DNA of 64,000 nt from Aquificota bacterium (lineage in GTDB: Bacteria; Thermosulfidibacterota; Thermosulfidibacteria; Thermosulfidibacterales; B14-G1), in assembly GCA_015486015.1 (NCBI GenBank), contig WFSL01000024.1, positions 1 through 64,000 on the forward strand, in the 5' to 3' direction. The translations under genes and the position numbers were made by a program. A model generated the notes under the pieces. The model was not told the DNA's origin. It worked only from the letters and a program-made list of their open reading frames with translations, and made no database searches. This document shows, piece after piece, positions 36,496 to 45,543 of this stretch (position 1 is its first letter; each line of letters begins with the position of its first letter).

Positions 36496-37059
36496 ATGGG
36501 GAGAAAGAGATTGTTGTGTCTGGGGGCCTTCTTGGCCCTGGTAATGGTGTTGATTCCCTTGCCTGCGGGTGCCGAGATGAAGATAGGAGTGGTAGATCTT
36601 CAGAAGGCCCTCAATCAGTCTGAGCGGGGGAAGCGGGCCAAGGAGGAGTTGAAGGCTGAATTTGACGCTAAAACCAAGGAGATAGAGGCCAAGAAGGCAG
36701 AAATTGAGGCCCTGAGGCGGGAGTTGCAAAAGAAGGGTGTCCTCTTGTCCCCAAAGGCCAGGACTGAGAAGGAAGAGGAGTACAGGACAAAGCTCAGGGA
36801 CCTTAAGTATGCCATAGATGATGCGAAGGCGGAGCTTGCCACTAAGGAGAACGAACTCAGTTCCCAGATACTCAAAGAGTTGGTTGACATGATCCGTAAA
36901 AAGGGAAGGAAGGAAGGTTATGCTCTCATCCTTGAGGCAAATGGGGGTGTTATCTATGTTGCCCCTTCTTTGGATATTACCTCTAAGGTGATCAAGGCCT
37001 ACGATGCCATGTATGGCCTGAGGCCTTCTGGTGCTGTCAAAAGGAAGAAGAAGAGATAG
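36496..37059 (+). CDS. ompH: OmpH/Skp-family periplasmic chaperone
   Basis: A 187-residue exported protein. A signal peptide ([16 protein letters not shown]...AGA) precedes [18 protein letters not shown], the standard Skp start, and a long charged coiled coil (about 45-125) forming the tentacles. Skp holds unfolded outer-membrane proteins for BamA. The ATG at 36496 follows GGAGG by 8 nt; an upstream start at 36478 overlapping bamA adds only a few residues. It lies between bamA and lpxD, the usual order. Confidence 0.9.
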   Translation: MGRKRLLCLGAFLALVMVLIPLPAGAEMKIGVVDLQKALNQSERGKRAKEELKAEFDAKTKEIEAKKAEIEALRRELQKKGVLLSPKARTEKEEEYRTKLRDLKYAIDDAKAELATKENELSSQILKELVDMIRKKGRKEGYALILEANGGVIYVAPSLDITSKVIKAYDAMYGLRPSGAVKRKKKR

Positions 37060-38114
37060 TGTCCATCGGCGTAGAGAATTTAACAGCTTTGGATATCAGG
37101 GAGATCCTAAGGACAGGCGAGATAATAGGCGATCCTTATAGGCCTGTTACGGGTGTTGCCCCCCCTGATGAGGCAAAGGAAGGGGATTTAACATTTGTCT
37201 TTTCGGCGGAGTGGCTGAGGTCTCTCAGTAATGTGAGGGCCTCTGTTGTGGTGTTACCCCAGATGGAGGTTTCTCCATCCACTGATGTAACATATATCCT
37301 TGTGGATAGGATAGAGGAGGCCCTCATCAGGATCCTTTCCCTTTTTCTTCGGCCGGTGGTGGACAGGAATGTGGGAGTCTCTCCCCTTGCCTTTGTATCC
37401 CCTAAGGCCACTGTGGAGGACAGGGTCGTGGTCTATCCGTTTTCCTTTGTAGATGAAGGTGTATGCCTTGGGGAAGGTACCGTCATTATGTCTCATGTGT
37501 TCGTGGGAAAGGGGGCCACAATTGGGAGGGGGTGTACGCTCTACCCAGGGGTAGTTGTTTACCCTGGAGTGGTGGTGGAGGAGGGGTGCATCATTCATGC
37601 AGGTGCAGTGTTGGGGTCCGATGGATTCGGGTATGTTGAGCACCAGGGTAAGAGGGTGAAGATTCCCCAAGTAGGCAGTGTGAAGGTTGAGCGGGGGGTG
37701 GAGATAGGGGCCAATTCGTGTGTGGATAGGGCCACTATGGGCACCACGGTGGTAGGTGAGGGAACCAAGATAGACAACTTGGTCCAGATAGGCCACAATG
37801 TCAAAATAGGGAAGCACTGTGCTTTTGCAGGTCAGGTAGGCATATCTGGGAGTGTTAAAGTAGGGGATAGGGTGCTCATGGGGGGACAGGCTGGGGTTGC
37901 TGACCATGCAAGTATAGGTAGTGGCGTGATGATAGGGGCGAAGTCTGGGCTTGCAGGGAAGGTGGAGGATGGATCCGTGGTGATGGGGATTCCTGCCCTT
38001 CCTCACATGTTTTTCAAGAGGGTCCAGGCCTCTTTGCTGAGGTTACCAGAAATGGTGAAGAGACTGAGGAGACTGGAGAAGGCTGTGGAGGAGATGAGGC
38101 ATGGAGGATATTGA
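37059..38114 (+). CDS. lpxD: UDP-3-O-acylglucosamine N-acyltransferase LpxD
   Basis: A 351-residue left-handed beta-helix acyltransferase. The N-terminal LpxD domain ([19 protein letters not shown]) is followed by hexapeptide repeats from about 105 to 320 and a C-terminal helix. The catalytic histidine lies in the [14 protein letters not shown] region. It adds the second acyl chain in lipid A synthesis. The GTG start overlaps the ompH stop by 1 nt and the 3' end overlaps fabZ by 14 bp. Together with the GT9 gene it shows the organism makes LPS. Confidence 0.95.
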   Translation: MSIGVENLTALDIREILRTGEIIGDPYRPVTGVAPPDEAKEGDLTFVFSAEWLRSLSNVRASVVVLPQMEVSPSTDVTYILVDRIEEALIRILSLFLRPVVDRNVGVSPLAFVSPKATVEDRVVVYPFSFVDEGVCLGEGTVIMSHVFVGKGATIGRGCTLYPGVVVYPGVVVEEGCIIHAGAVLGSDGFGYVEHQGKRVKIPQVGSVKVERGVEIGANSCVDRATMGTTVVGEGTKIDNLVQIGHNVKIGKHCAFAGQVGISGSVKVGDRVLMGGQAGVADHASIGSGVMIGAKSGLAGKVEDGSVVMGIPALPHMFFKRVQASLLRLPEMVKRLRRLEKAVEEMRHGGY

Positions 38115-38544
38115 TATCAAGGCGATCCTTGGCTTGCTTCCTCATCGTTATCCTTTTCTCATGGTGGATAGGGTATTGGAATTGGAGAAGGGTAAGAGGA
38201 TAAGGGCTCTTAAGAACGTGACCTTCGACGAGCCCCACTTCATGGGTCACTTCCCGGGAGAACCCCTTATGCCTGGGGTCTTGATGATAGAGGCCCTGGC
38301 CCAGATGGGTGGCATCCTCATAAGGCTGTCATCCGATTTAGAGGGGGAGTTTGAGGTCTTCTTCACTGGTGTGGATAAGGCCCGCTTCAGGAGACCTGTT
38401 AGGCCAGGAGATAGGCTCCTCTTGGAGGGCGAGATCATAGCGAGAAAGGGTGTCTTCTGGAAGATGAGGTGCAGGGGGTCGGTGGACGGGGAGGTGGTGG
38501 TGGAGGCCGATCTCATGGGTGTTCTCAGATTGAAGGATGCATAG
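38101..38544 (+). CDS. fabZ: 3-hydroxyacyl-ACP dehydratase FabZ
   Basis: A 147-residue hotdog dehydratase. [14 protein letters not shown] and [20 protein letters not shown] carry the catalytic histidine and glutamate. It dehydrates 3-hydroxyacyl-ACP in fatty acid elongation and shares substrate with lipid A synthesis, hence the place next to lpxD. In many Gram-negative genomes lpxA follows fabZ; here a secreted VCBS-repeat protein takes that place. It overlaps lpxD by 14 bp and the next gene by 8 bp. Confidence 0.95.
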   Translation: MEDIDIKAILGLLPHRYPFLMVDRVLELEKGKRIRALKNVTFDEPHFMGHFPGEPLMPGVLMIEALAQMGGILIRLSSDLEGEFEVFFTGVDKARFRRPVRPGDRLLLEGEIIARKGVFWKMRCRGSVDGEVVVEADLMGVLRLKDA

Positions 38545-40348
38545 ATGCATGGGTGTTAGGAAGGCCATTTTTGTTGTATGCGCCATTCTTCTTGTTTTTT
38601 CCGTTGAAGCGTTCGGCAGTTTCGATACAGCCCTAAGAGACCTGGCGCAGGGTATAGCCCAGGATTTTCCTCCCTTAGAAGGGCACCTATTGGCTGTGCG
38701 GGGCAACTGGGGGATGGTGGATTTGGGGAGGAATAAGGGTGTCTTCCCCGGAATGGTCTTCACGGTCTTTCGTCAGGGTAAACCTTTCTATCACCCTATT
38801 ACTGGGGCCCTTTTGGGTTACACGGAGGACGATTTAGGCGTCTTTCAGGTGGTGAAGGCTTATCCTGAGGCGTCCATGGGCATCTTAAAGGTGAAAGAGG
38901 AGGCCCGACCTGGTGATGGGGTGAGGATCACGGCAGCCAGGGTAAACCTGTATCTGTTTCCACTCATAGATGAGACGGGAGAGGGCTTTAATCTGATGGC
39001 CTTTACCAGGAGGCTTAGGACTTACTTAGGGGAGACAAACAGATTTAACGTGTACGGCGAGGAGAGGGTAATCCTTGCTATCTCTTCTGCATCCGAGAAG
39101 GGCTATCTGGACGCCTTGGAGAAGCTAAGGGAAGACCCAAAGGTTCACGGGGCAGTTCTTATGGGTTCTATCTTGAAGGTGAAGGGAGACTACTATTTTC
39201 GGGGAGACCTTATCTCCTTGGATACGGGAAAAAGGATTGACGCCTTCTACGTTATGCTGGGTAAAGGGGGATGGAGGCCCATGATAGAGAGGGGTCTTGT
39301 GTTTGCTTCCCCCAACTGGTTGGACGAGGGTGTGGGATTGGGTGTGGGGGACGTGGATGGAGATGGAAGGCCTGAGATCCTCGTAGCGTTTAAGGATCGC
39401 TTGGATATGTACCGGTTGGATGTAAGGGCCTCAACGATGAAGCTCATCTCTTCATTTCCCCTGAAAGCCAGGACGCGTCTCCTTTCTCTCGATGTGGTGG
39501 ATATAAATGGTGACAAGAAGGCAGAGGTGATACTCTCTTTGGCAGATGAGACCCTCTTTGCCCTTCGATCGGCTATCCTCTCTTTCGACCCCCAGAAGAG
39601 GCAGTGGCACTATGTGGTGAGGGGGAAGGAGATGCTTATCAGGGGATATGATGTGGCAGGGGAGGGGGTCCTTTTAACTCAAAGTATCTCTAAGGAGAAC
39701 CCCTTGGCCTATGCCCCTCGTTTGGCGAGGTTTGTGAAGGGGAAGCTCAAGAGTGGCAGGAAACTCACAGGGCTCAAGGGGGACATTATCTGTGGGGCAC
39801 AGTTGATTGACCTGAATAACAACGGGGCCTTGGGGGTATTGGTGAACGAACAGGGAAGGGTAGTACTAAAGAATCCGCTCAAGGGCGATATATTGTGGGA
39901 TACCGGTGGGATGTACGGAAACTGGGGGAGGGCGTTCTTTTTCAGGGAACCTGTGGCCAAGAGCTTTTATATGGGCCATGAGTTCATAGAGGAAAAGGAC
40001 TATATCCAGTATGCCGATGATGTCCTTTCGGTGCCTGGGAGATCCCTTGTCTTTAAAGACAGTGGGCGCGTCAAGCTGGCCCTTTTCACCAACAAGCCCA
40101 ATACATGGGGGGTCCACTTCTCCCCTTATAAGAGTACCGTTATCCGCCTATATCAGTGGAGGGGCTCCTACTTTGAGGATACTGGGTGGGTAAAGAGGCT
40201 TCGGGGTGGTGTAGTGGATCTTCAGGCAGCGGATGTGAATGGGGACGGGCATAAGGAGATGCTGGTACTCATCAAGCATGGGCATAAGACCCGTGAGGGT
40301 GGAGAGAGATGCTACACCAGGTTGTTGGTATATAGGATTGGTCGATGA
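38537..40348 (+). CDS. Exported protein with FG-GAP/VCBS-type repeats, function unknown
   Basis: A 603-residue protein with a signal peptide (FVVCAILLVFSVEAFG, residues about 11-27). An N-terminal domain of unknown fold (about 30-260) begins with LEGHLLAVRGNWGMVDLGRNKG, resembling FlgT-type or similar periplasmic modules. The rest carries calcium-binding-like loops typical of FG-GAP/VCBS propeller repeats: DVDGDGRPE near 271, DINGDKKAE near 321, DLNNNGALG near 424 and DVNGDGHKE near 566. It is probably periplasmic or surface-exposed and may form a beta-propeller. It is embedded between fabZ and acpS with overlaps at both ends (8 and 4 bp), so its dose is tied to envelope synthesis. I cannot assign a function. 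Confidence 0.8.
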   Translation: MHRCMGVRKAIFVVCAILLVFSVEAFGSFDTALRDLAQGIAQDFPPLEGHLLAVRGNWGMVDLGRNKGVFPGMVFTVFRQGKPFYHPITGALLGYTEDDLGVFQVVKAYPEASMGILKVKEEARPGDGVRITAARVNLYLFPLIDETGEGFNLMAFTRRLRTYLGETNRFNVYGEERVILAISSASEKGYLDALEKLREDPKVHGAVLMGSILKVKGDYYFRGDLISLDTGKRIDAFYVMLGKGGWRPMIERGLVFASPNWLDEGVGLGVGDVDGDGRPEILVAFKDRLDMYRLDVRASTMKLISSFPLKARTRLLSLDVVDINGDKKAEVILSLADETLFALRSAILSFDPQKRQWHYVVRGKEMLIRGYDVAGEGVLLTQSISKENPLAYAPRLARFVKGKLKSGRKLTGLKGDIICGAQLIDLNNNGALGVLVNEQGRVVLKNPLKGDILWDTGGMYGNWGRAFFFREPVAKSFYMGHEFIEEKDYIQYADDVLSVPGRSLVFKDSGRVKLALFTNKPNTWGVHFSPYKSTVIRLYQWRGSYFEDTGWVKRLRGGVVDLQAADVNGDGHKEMLVLIKHGHKTREGGERCYTRLLVYRIGR

Positions 40349-40776
40349 TTGGAGGGATTGGCATAGACACTGTAGAGATACAGAGGATGAAACGGGCCAT
40401 GGCCCGCTGGCCCAGATTAGTAGAGAGGATTTTGACTGAGGGAGAGGTGAGAGAGACGGCGGGAGCGCCCCATAGGGTAGCGGCCCGCTGGGCTGCTAAG
40501 GAGGCCTTGTTTAAGGCGGTGGACATGCCGGCTCGAGGTCTGGCACTGGCGTGGCGCGAGATAGAGGTAAGGAATACAGCAAGTGGCAGGCCGTTTTTTG
40601 TCCTTTCAGGTAGAACAGCGGCCCTGATGAGGAGGCTGGGTTGGAGATTGCACCTCTCCATTTCCCATGATAGAGGGTGGGCTATAGCGGTTGTGGTTGC
40701 CGAGAAGGGACCTCGCTCCAGAGGAAGGCGCCTTTGGGGCTATAAATCCGGGAGGAGGAAGAGTTCATGGAACTGA
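40345..40776 (+). CDS. acpS: Holo-[acyl-carrier-protein] synthase
   Basis: A 143-residue phosphopantetheinyl transferase. GGIGIDTVEIQRM holds the magnesium-binding aspartate, RWAAKEALFKAV the glutamate and lysine, and HLSISHDRGWAIA closes the fold. It primes acyl carrier proteins with phosphopantetheine. It is slightly longer than the usual 120-126 residues because of a basic C-terminal tail that overlaps rpsF by 10 bp. It overlaps the VCBS gene by 4 bp. It might also activate the carrier protein encoded at 53.7-54.0 kb. Confidence 0.93.
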   Translation: MIGGIGIDTVEIQRMKRAMARWPRLVERILTEGEVRETAGAPHRVAARWAAKEALFKAVDMPARGLALAWREIEVRNTASGRPFFVLSGRTAALMRRLGWRLHLSISHDRGWAIAVVVAEKGPRSRGRRLWGYKSGRRKSSWN

Positions 40777-41135
40777 GGTGTTATGAGTCGGTAGTGGTAT
40801 TTGTACCAGAGCTGGAAGACCCCCAGTTGGAGGAGGAGGTCAACTGGGTGAAAGGCCTTCTCGAGGGAGGAGGGGCGCAGCTCGTTACTCTGGAATCCTG
40901 GGGGAAGAGACGTCTTGCATATGAGATTGAGGAGAGGAGGGAAGGGCACTATTTCCTCTTTCGTTTCAGGGCCTCGGGGGCCATGGTGGATGAGTTGGAA
41001 AGGAACTATAGGTTGAGGGGGAGCATTATTAGGTATCTCACGGTAAGGCTTAAGGAGAGGGAGTGTAAAAGGCCCCAGGAGACCCCAAGACCTGGTAGTG
41101 AGGTAGAGGAGGAGAGTGTTGGCCATCAATATTAA
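40767..41135 (+). CDS. rpsF: 30S ribosomal protein S6
   Basis: A 122-residue S6. The family pattern is clear: YESVVVFVPEL at the N terminus, ESWGKRRLAYEIEERREGHYFLFRF in the middle and a short acidic tail. The ATG is preceded by GGGAGGAGGAAGAG. It is first of the conserved trio rpsF-ssb-rpsR and overlaps ssb by 20 bp. Confidence 0.95.
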   Translation: MELRCYESVVVFVPELEDPQLEEEVNWVKGLLEGGGAQLVTLESWGKRRLAYEIEERREGHYFLFRFRASGAMVDELERNYRLRGSIIRYLTVRLKERECKRPQETPRPGSEVEEESVGHQY

Positions 41136-41535
41136 CAGGGTGATATTGGCGGGGAATCTCACGAAGGATCCCGATGTGAGGTATCTCCCCAGCGGTACCC
41201 CTGTCACTGCCTTCAGGATGGCAGTGAATAGGCGTTTCAAGGGCAAGTCTGGGGATGTGGATGAAACGTGTTTCATTGATGTGAAGGTCTATGGGAGGCA
41301 AGCCGAAAATTGTGGGGAGTATCTCTCTAAGGGGAGAAATGTTCTGGTAGAGGGTTATCTCCGTTTGGAGGAATGGGACTCAGAGGGGGGAAAGCGTTCC
41401 AAGCATGTGGTGGTGGCAGATAGGGTGCAGTTCCTGGGCTTTGGCAAGGAGAGGGAGGATGAAAAGGTAGTGGCCCCCGATGTGAGTGATGTGCCCATTG
41501 GTGATGAAGGAGAGGACGACGATTTTCCCTTTTGA
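41116..41535 (+). CDS. ssb: Single-stranded DNA-binding protein
   Basis: A 139-residue SSB. The OB fold (NRVILAGNLTKDPDVRYLPSG..., VEGYLRLEEW) is followed by a short linker and the canonical acidic tip DDDFPF, which recruits partner proteins. The GTG start lies inside rpsF, preceded by GAGGAGGAGA. The rpsF-ssb-rpsR order is widely conserved. Confidence 0.95.
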   Translation: MLAININRVILAGNLTKDPDVRYLPSGTPVTAFRMAVNRRFKGKSGDVDETCFIDVKVYGRQAENCGEYLSKGRNVLVEGYLRLEEWDSEGGKRSKHVVVADRVQFLGFGKEREDEKVVAPDVSDVPIGDEGEDDDFPF

Positions 41536-41553
41536 CAGGGAGGAGGCTCGATT

Positions 41554-41793
41554 ATGGCGAGGGACGAGAGGAAGAAGAGGTTTTACAGGAAGAAGGTGTG
41601 CCGTTTCTGTGTCGATGGGATTAAAGAGATTGACTATAAGGATGTGAAGAGGCTTAGGAACTATATCACAGAGAGGGGTAAGATTGTGCCCAGGAGAATA
41701 TCTGGGACATGTGCCCGCCATCAGCGGCAGTTGGCGAGGGCCATTAAGAGGGCAAGGATACTGGCCCTTTTGCCATTTACAGTAACCAGGTAG
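41554..41793 (+). CDS. rpsR: 30S ribosomal protein S18
   Basis: A 79-residue S18. [22 protein letters not shown] and [22 protein letters not shown] are family marks. N-terminal CxxC-type cysteines suggest the zinc-binding form. It binds S6 in the platform of the 30S subunit. A ribosome site GGGAGGAGG precedes the ATG. Confidence 0.96.
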   Translation: MARDERKKRFYRKKVCRFCVDGIKEIDYKDVKRLRNYITERGKIVPRRISGTCARHQRQLARAIKRARILALLPFTVTR

Positions 41794-41803
41794 GGGAGTG
41801 AGA

Positions 41804-42364
41804 ATGATCAACGCCGGTGCTGTCAGGCCTAACATGAAGCTGGAGATAGAGGGTGATCCTTATATAGTGGTTAATGCAGATCATGTGAAGCCTGGCAAAG
41901 GGCAGGCATTCTCGCGCTTTAAGTTGAAGAACCTCAAGACGGGCTTAGTGGTGGAGAAGACCTACAAGGCCGGGGAGAAGTTGAAGAGGGCGGACTTTCT
42001 GGTCAAGAAGGCTCAGTATCTTTACAAGCAGGGGGGTGAGTATTTCTTCATGGACTTGGAAACCTACGAACAGATCCCTATCTTGGGGGATGTGTTGGGT
42101 ACGGACAAAGACTTTTTGGCAGAGAATGTGGAGGTGAGGCTTCTGCTCTTCAAAGGTGAACCTGTGGGTGTGGAGCTTCCCACCGCCGTGGACCTTCGAG
42201 TAGTGGAGACGGAACCAGGGGTGAAGGGTGATACGGCATCGGGAGGGACCAAGCCTGCAAGGCTGGAAACGGGGGTCGTGGTTCAAGTGCCTTTCTTCAT
42301 AAGCGAAGGGGACATAGTGAGGGTGGATACCAGAAAGGGGGAGTATGTGGAGAGGGTGAAGTGA
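41804..42364 (+). CDS. efp: Elongation factor P
   Basis: A 186-residue EF-P with all three beta-barrel domains. [20 protein letters not shown] opens the KOW-like domain and the loop [10 protein letters not shown] carries the lysine modified in many bacteria. It relieves ribosome stalling at polyproline stretches. The ATG at 41804 has AGGGGAG 6 nt upstream; a GTG at 41798 would overlap that ribosome site. Its stop overlaps the accB start. The efp-accB-accC order is common. Confidence 0.95.
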   Translation: MINAGAVRPNMKLEIEGDPYIVVNADHVKPGKGQAFSRFKLKNLKTGLVVEKTYKAGEKLKRADFLVKKAQYLYKQGGEYFFMDLETYEQIPILGDVLGTDKDFLAENVEVRLLLFKGEPVGVELPTAVDLRVVETEPGVKGDTASGGTKPARLETGVVVQVPFFISEGDIVRVDTRKGEYVERVK

Positions 42365-42825
42365 TGGACACAAGGGAGCTTTTGGAGCTGGTTAAGGCCC
42401 TTGCCGAGATGCCTGTAGATGAGCTGGAATTAGAAGTAGAGGGGGTAAGGCTGAGGATAAAGAAGGCCATCCCTAAACCGGTTTCTGAAAAGGTTGAGGT
42501 CCCCTCCGCTTCAGTCTCTGTGCCTTCTGTTGCCCATCGAGTTGCCCAAGATGTGGGCCTTTCTCCCACTTTTCCACCTGATGCAGTGGTTGTCCGATCA
42601 CCCATTGTGGGCACCTTTTATAGATCACCTTCCCCTGACTCTCCCCCCTACGTTGAGATAGGTGACATTGTGGAAAAGGGGCAGACTCTATGTATCATTG
42701 AGGCCATGAAGATCATGAACGAGATAGAGTCGGAGGTTAAGGGGGAGATCCTGGATATCTTGGTGGAGAATGCGGACTCTGTGGAGTATGGGCAGCCCCT
42801 CTTCTTGGTGAAGCCTTTTTCCTAA
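42364..42825 (+). CDS. accB: Biotin carboxyl carrier protein of acetyl-CoA carboxylase
   Basis: A 153-residue BCCP. An N-terminal dimerisation helix and a proline/valine-rich linker lead to the biotinyl domain with [11 protein letters not shown], whose lysine is biotinylated, and the thumb segment [19 protein letters not shown] typical of acetyl-CoA carboxylase BCCPs. It overlaps the efp stop and lies 13 bp before accC. The carboxyltransferase genes accA and accD are not in the window. Confidence 0.94.
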   Translation: MDTRELLELVKALAEMPVDELELEVEGVRLRIKKAIPKPVSEKVEVPSASVSVPSVAHRVAQDVGLSPTFPPDAVVVRSPIVGTFYRSPSPDSPPYVEIGDIVEKGQTLCIIEAMKIMNEIESEVKGEILDILVENADSVEYGQPLFLVKPFS

Positions 42826-42838
42826 GTACTTGGCTGTG

Positions 42839-44173
42839 ATGGTGAGGAGGGTTCTTATAGCCAACAGGGGGGAGATTGCTCTCAGGATACTCAGGGCTTG
42901 CAGGGAGTTGGGTTTGGAAACAGTAGTGGTCTATTCTGAAGCGGATTGCGATTCCTTGCCGGTGCAACTGGCGGACAGGGCCATCTGTATAGGTCCTCCC
43001 GAGCCTGTTAATAGCTATCTCAATGTTCAGAGCATCATGAGTGCTGCGGAGATAGCGATGGCCGATGCGGTTCATCCCGGCTATGGTTTTTTGTCTGAAA
43101 ACCCAGAGTTTGCTGAGATTTGCATGGCCTGCGATCTGGTGTTTATTGGCCCTCCAGCGCATGTGATGCGCCTCATGGGGCACAAGGCAGGTGCCAGGGC
43201 CAAGGTGGCTTCATGGGGCATTCCGGTGATCCCTGGGAGCGAGGGAGAGATAGAGGCGGAGGAAGAGGCAATAGAGGTGGCGCGCGAGGTAGGATACCCT
43301 GTACTTATGAAGGCGGCGGCAGGTGGTGGTGGTAGGGGGATGCGCTTGGCAAGGGACGAGGATGAGTTGCGCCAGGTCTTTAATACCGCAAGATCAGAGG
43401 CTGGGGCGGCCTTTGGGTATGCCGGCCTGTATGTGGAGAAGCTTATCCATCCTGCCAGACATATAGAGGTCCAAGTTGTGGCCGATGCCAATGGTAATGT
43501 GCTGGTGCTGGGGGAGAGGGACTGCTCTCTACAGAGGAGGCATCAGAAGGTGATGGAGGAGGCGCCAGCCTTTCTGCCTTCACAGCTTAGGGAGCGGCTT
43601 TTCGAGGATGCCCGATTAATAACCGAGAGGCTGGGTTATGTGAATGTGGGCACTGTGGAGTTTCTGGTTGATGAGCGTGGGGACCACTACTTTATCGAGA
43701 TGAATACAAGAATTCAGGTGGAGCATCCCGTCACAGAGATGGTGACAGGGGTGGACTTGGTGAAGGAGCAGATAAGGATTGCATCTGGTGAGCCCCTTTC
43801 TGTCTCTCAGAATGATATTAAGGTGGAGGGATGGGCCATTGAGTGTAGGATAAATGCGGAGGACCCAAAGACCTTTCAACCGTCTCCTGGCTTAGTGGAG
43901 AGGTGGGTGGTCCCTGGTGGTCCAGGGGTGAGGGTGGATAGCGCCGTTTATCAGGGATATGAGATACCTCCATTTTATGATTCCCTTGTGGCGAAACTTA
44001 TTGCACATGGTCGCGATAGAGATGAGGCCATCCAGAGGTGTAGGAGGGCATTGGAGGAGTTTCAAATTAAGGGCATTAAGACCACCATCCCATTGAGCAT
44101 GGCCATTCTGGAGTCTGATGATTACCTCCAATGCCGATGTCATATAGATTGGTTGGAGAGGTTCCTTTGGTAA
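42839..44173 (+). CDS. accC: Acetyl-CoA carboxylase, biotin carboxylase subunit
   Basis: A 444-residue ATP-grasp biotin carboxylase. RRVLIANRGEIALRILRACRE, the glycine-rich loop KAAAGGGGRGMR, ERDCSLQRRHQKVMEEAPA and FIEMNTRIQVEHPVTEMVTG are the family motifs. It carboxylates biotin on AccB using bicarbonate and ATP. The ATG at 42839 is preferred; a TTG at 42830 is possible. The next gene begins 1 nt after its stop. Confidence 0.95.
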   Translation: MVRRVLIANRGEIALRILRACRELGLETVVVYSEADCDSLPVQLADRAICIGPPEPVNSYLNVQSIMSAAEIAMADAVHPGYGFLSENPEFAEICMACDLVFIGPPAHVMRLMGHKAGARAKVASWGIPVIPGSEGEIEAEEEAIEVAREVGYPVLMKAAAGGGGRGMRLARDEDELRQVFNTARSEAGAAFGYAGLYVEKLIHPARHIEVQVVADANGNVLVLGERDCSLQRRHQKVMEEAPAFLPSQLRERLFEDARLITERLGYVNVGTVEFLVDERGDHYFIEMNTRIQVEHPVTEMVTGVDLVKEQIRIASGEPLSVSQNDIKVEGWAIECRINAEDPKTFQPSPGLVERWVVPGGPGVRVDSAVYQGYEIPPFYDSLVAKLIAHGRDRDEAIQRCRRALEEFQIKGIKTTIPLSMAILESDDYLQCRCHIDWLERFLW

Positions 44174-44174
44174 G

Positions 44175-45173
44175 GTGAATGATACGCTACTTGTGGTGTG
44201 CCTTTCCTCTTTGGGGGATGTAGTTTACACTATCCCAGCGGTTCGGTATTTGAAGGAACTCTATCCAGACGATAGGATAGTGTGGGTAGTAAATAGGGGT
44301 TATGAGAGCCTCCTGCGTTTCCTCCCCTTCGTGGATAGGGCTGTAGCTATGGCCCCGAAGCGTGAGGGGTTTAAAGCAGCCCTTTATCAGGTGAAGGCTG
44401 AAAAGCCAGCGGTGGCCTATGATTTTCAGGGGAGCTTGAAGAGCATGCTGTTGATCTATCTCTCAGGGGCCAAGAGCAGGATAGGCCAAATTGCAAGTGG
44501 ATGGAGGGGGCTCCTTGGGAGTCTGTTTTTGAACAAGAGGGTGAATCCTCCTGCCTTGCTCCATAAGGTGGATGAACGAATGGCCCTTGTCTCTCATGAG
44601 GGGGTGACCGGTTTATCCTCCTTTGGGCTGGAGATCCCCAGGGATGAGGATCAAAAGGCACGTTCCCTCATTGGACCTCTGGGTATCAGGGGCCCCTATG
44701 TTGCCCTCTTGCCTGGTGCCTGTTGGCCTACAAAGCGGTGGCCTGTGGAGCATTTTGCCTGGTTAGCTGGGATGTTGAAGAGGTATTATTCTATTCCTTC
44801 CCTGGTTCTCTGGAGGCCAGTGGATGAGGAGGTGATAGTTCCGCTGCGCGGTGATACTCGTGTGAAGGTGACTCCTCTCATGAGCCTTGGGGAAACAATG
44901 GCGCTATTGAAGCGCAGTCTCGTGGTTGTAGGTGGAGACACGGGCCTCCTACATCTGGCGGCTGCCTTGGGGCGACCCACTCTGGGTCTCTATGGTCCAT
45001 CTCATGCCTGGAGGGAGGGTCCTTATGGCGATCATCACCTCGTCTTAGAGGTTTCCTGTGAAGAGAGGGGCTGCTACAGGAAGAGGTGCAGTCGGGCATG
45101 CGTGGCTTCTATCCCTAAGGAGATGGTGTGGGATGCACTAAAGGTGATACTGGATGAGGAGATGGGCAGGTGA
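44175..45173 (+). CDS. Glycosyltransferase family 9 (heptosyltransferase-like)
   Basis: A 332-residue GT9 protein with GT-B fold. SSLGDVVYTIPAVRYLKELYPD at the N terminus, LLPGACWPTKRWPVEHFAWL in the middle, and VVGGDTGLLHLAAALGRPTLGLYGPS for the donor site are characteristic of WaaC/WaaF-like enzymes. It transfers heptose to the lipid A-Kdo core. Which heptosyltransferase it is cannot be read. The C terminus has four cysteines (CEERGCYRKRCSRAC), common in this group. Its GTG start is 1 nt past the accC stop. Confidence 0.9.
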   Translation: MNDTLLVVCLSSLGDVVYTIPAVRYLKELYPDDRIVWVVNRGYESLLRFLPFVDRAVAMAPKREGFKAALYQVKAEKPAVAYDFQGSLKSMLLIYLSGAKSRIGQIASGWRGLLGSLFLNKRVNPPALLHKVDERMALVSHEGVTGLSSFGLEIPRDEDQKARSLIGPLGIRGPYVALLPGACWPTKRWPVEHFAWLAGMLKRYYSIPSLVLWRPVDEEVIVPLRGDTRVKVTPLMSLGETMALLKRSLVVVGGDTGLLHLAAALGRPTLGLYGPSHAWREGPYGDHHLVLEVSCEERGCYRKRCSRACVASIPKEMVWDALKVILDEEMGR

Positions 45174-45217
45174 GCTTTTGAGGGGTTATCTTTGGGGAGT
45201 TTTAGGGGGTGGTGGGT

Positions 45218-45490
45218 ATGCAGCGTGCCCATATATGGGTTTCAGGAAGGGTTCAGGGTGTGTGGTATCGGGCGTCCACTGTGGAGGAGGCTCGGAAGTT
45301 AGGTTTGAAGGGCTGGGTGAGAAACCTTCCGGATGGGAGAGTGGAGATCTTGGTCGAGGGTCGTAAGGAGAACTTGGATAGGCTCATTGCTTGGTGTCAT
45401 GAGGGTCCCCCATTGGCCATAGTGGATGAGGTTAGGGTGGTCTGGGAACCTTACATTGGGGATCTCTCCGGCTTTACGTTGGCCTATTAA
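45218..45490 (+). CDS. acyP: Acylphosphatase
   Basis: A 90-residue acylphosphatase. VSGRVQGVWYRAST holds the phosphate-binding loop and catalytic arginine and GWVRNLPDGRVEILVEG the catalytic asparagine. It hydrolyses acyl phosphates. Start ATG 45218 has AGGGGG about 8 nt upstream; two GTGs at 45209 and 45212 are alternatives. It is the last gene of the long co-directional run and converges on the ADP-ribosylglycohydrolase gene (53-bp gap). Confidence 0.92.
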   Translation: MQRAHIWVSGRVQGVWYRASTVEEARKLGLKGWVRNLPDGRVEILVEGRKENLDRLIAWCHEGPPLAIVDEVRVVWEPYIGDLSGFTLAY

Positions 45491-45543
45491 AGGTGGGAGA
45501 AAGGTGGGCAGATCATACTTGAACGGGGTGAAGTGTGATTTTC

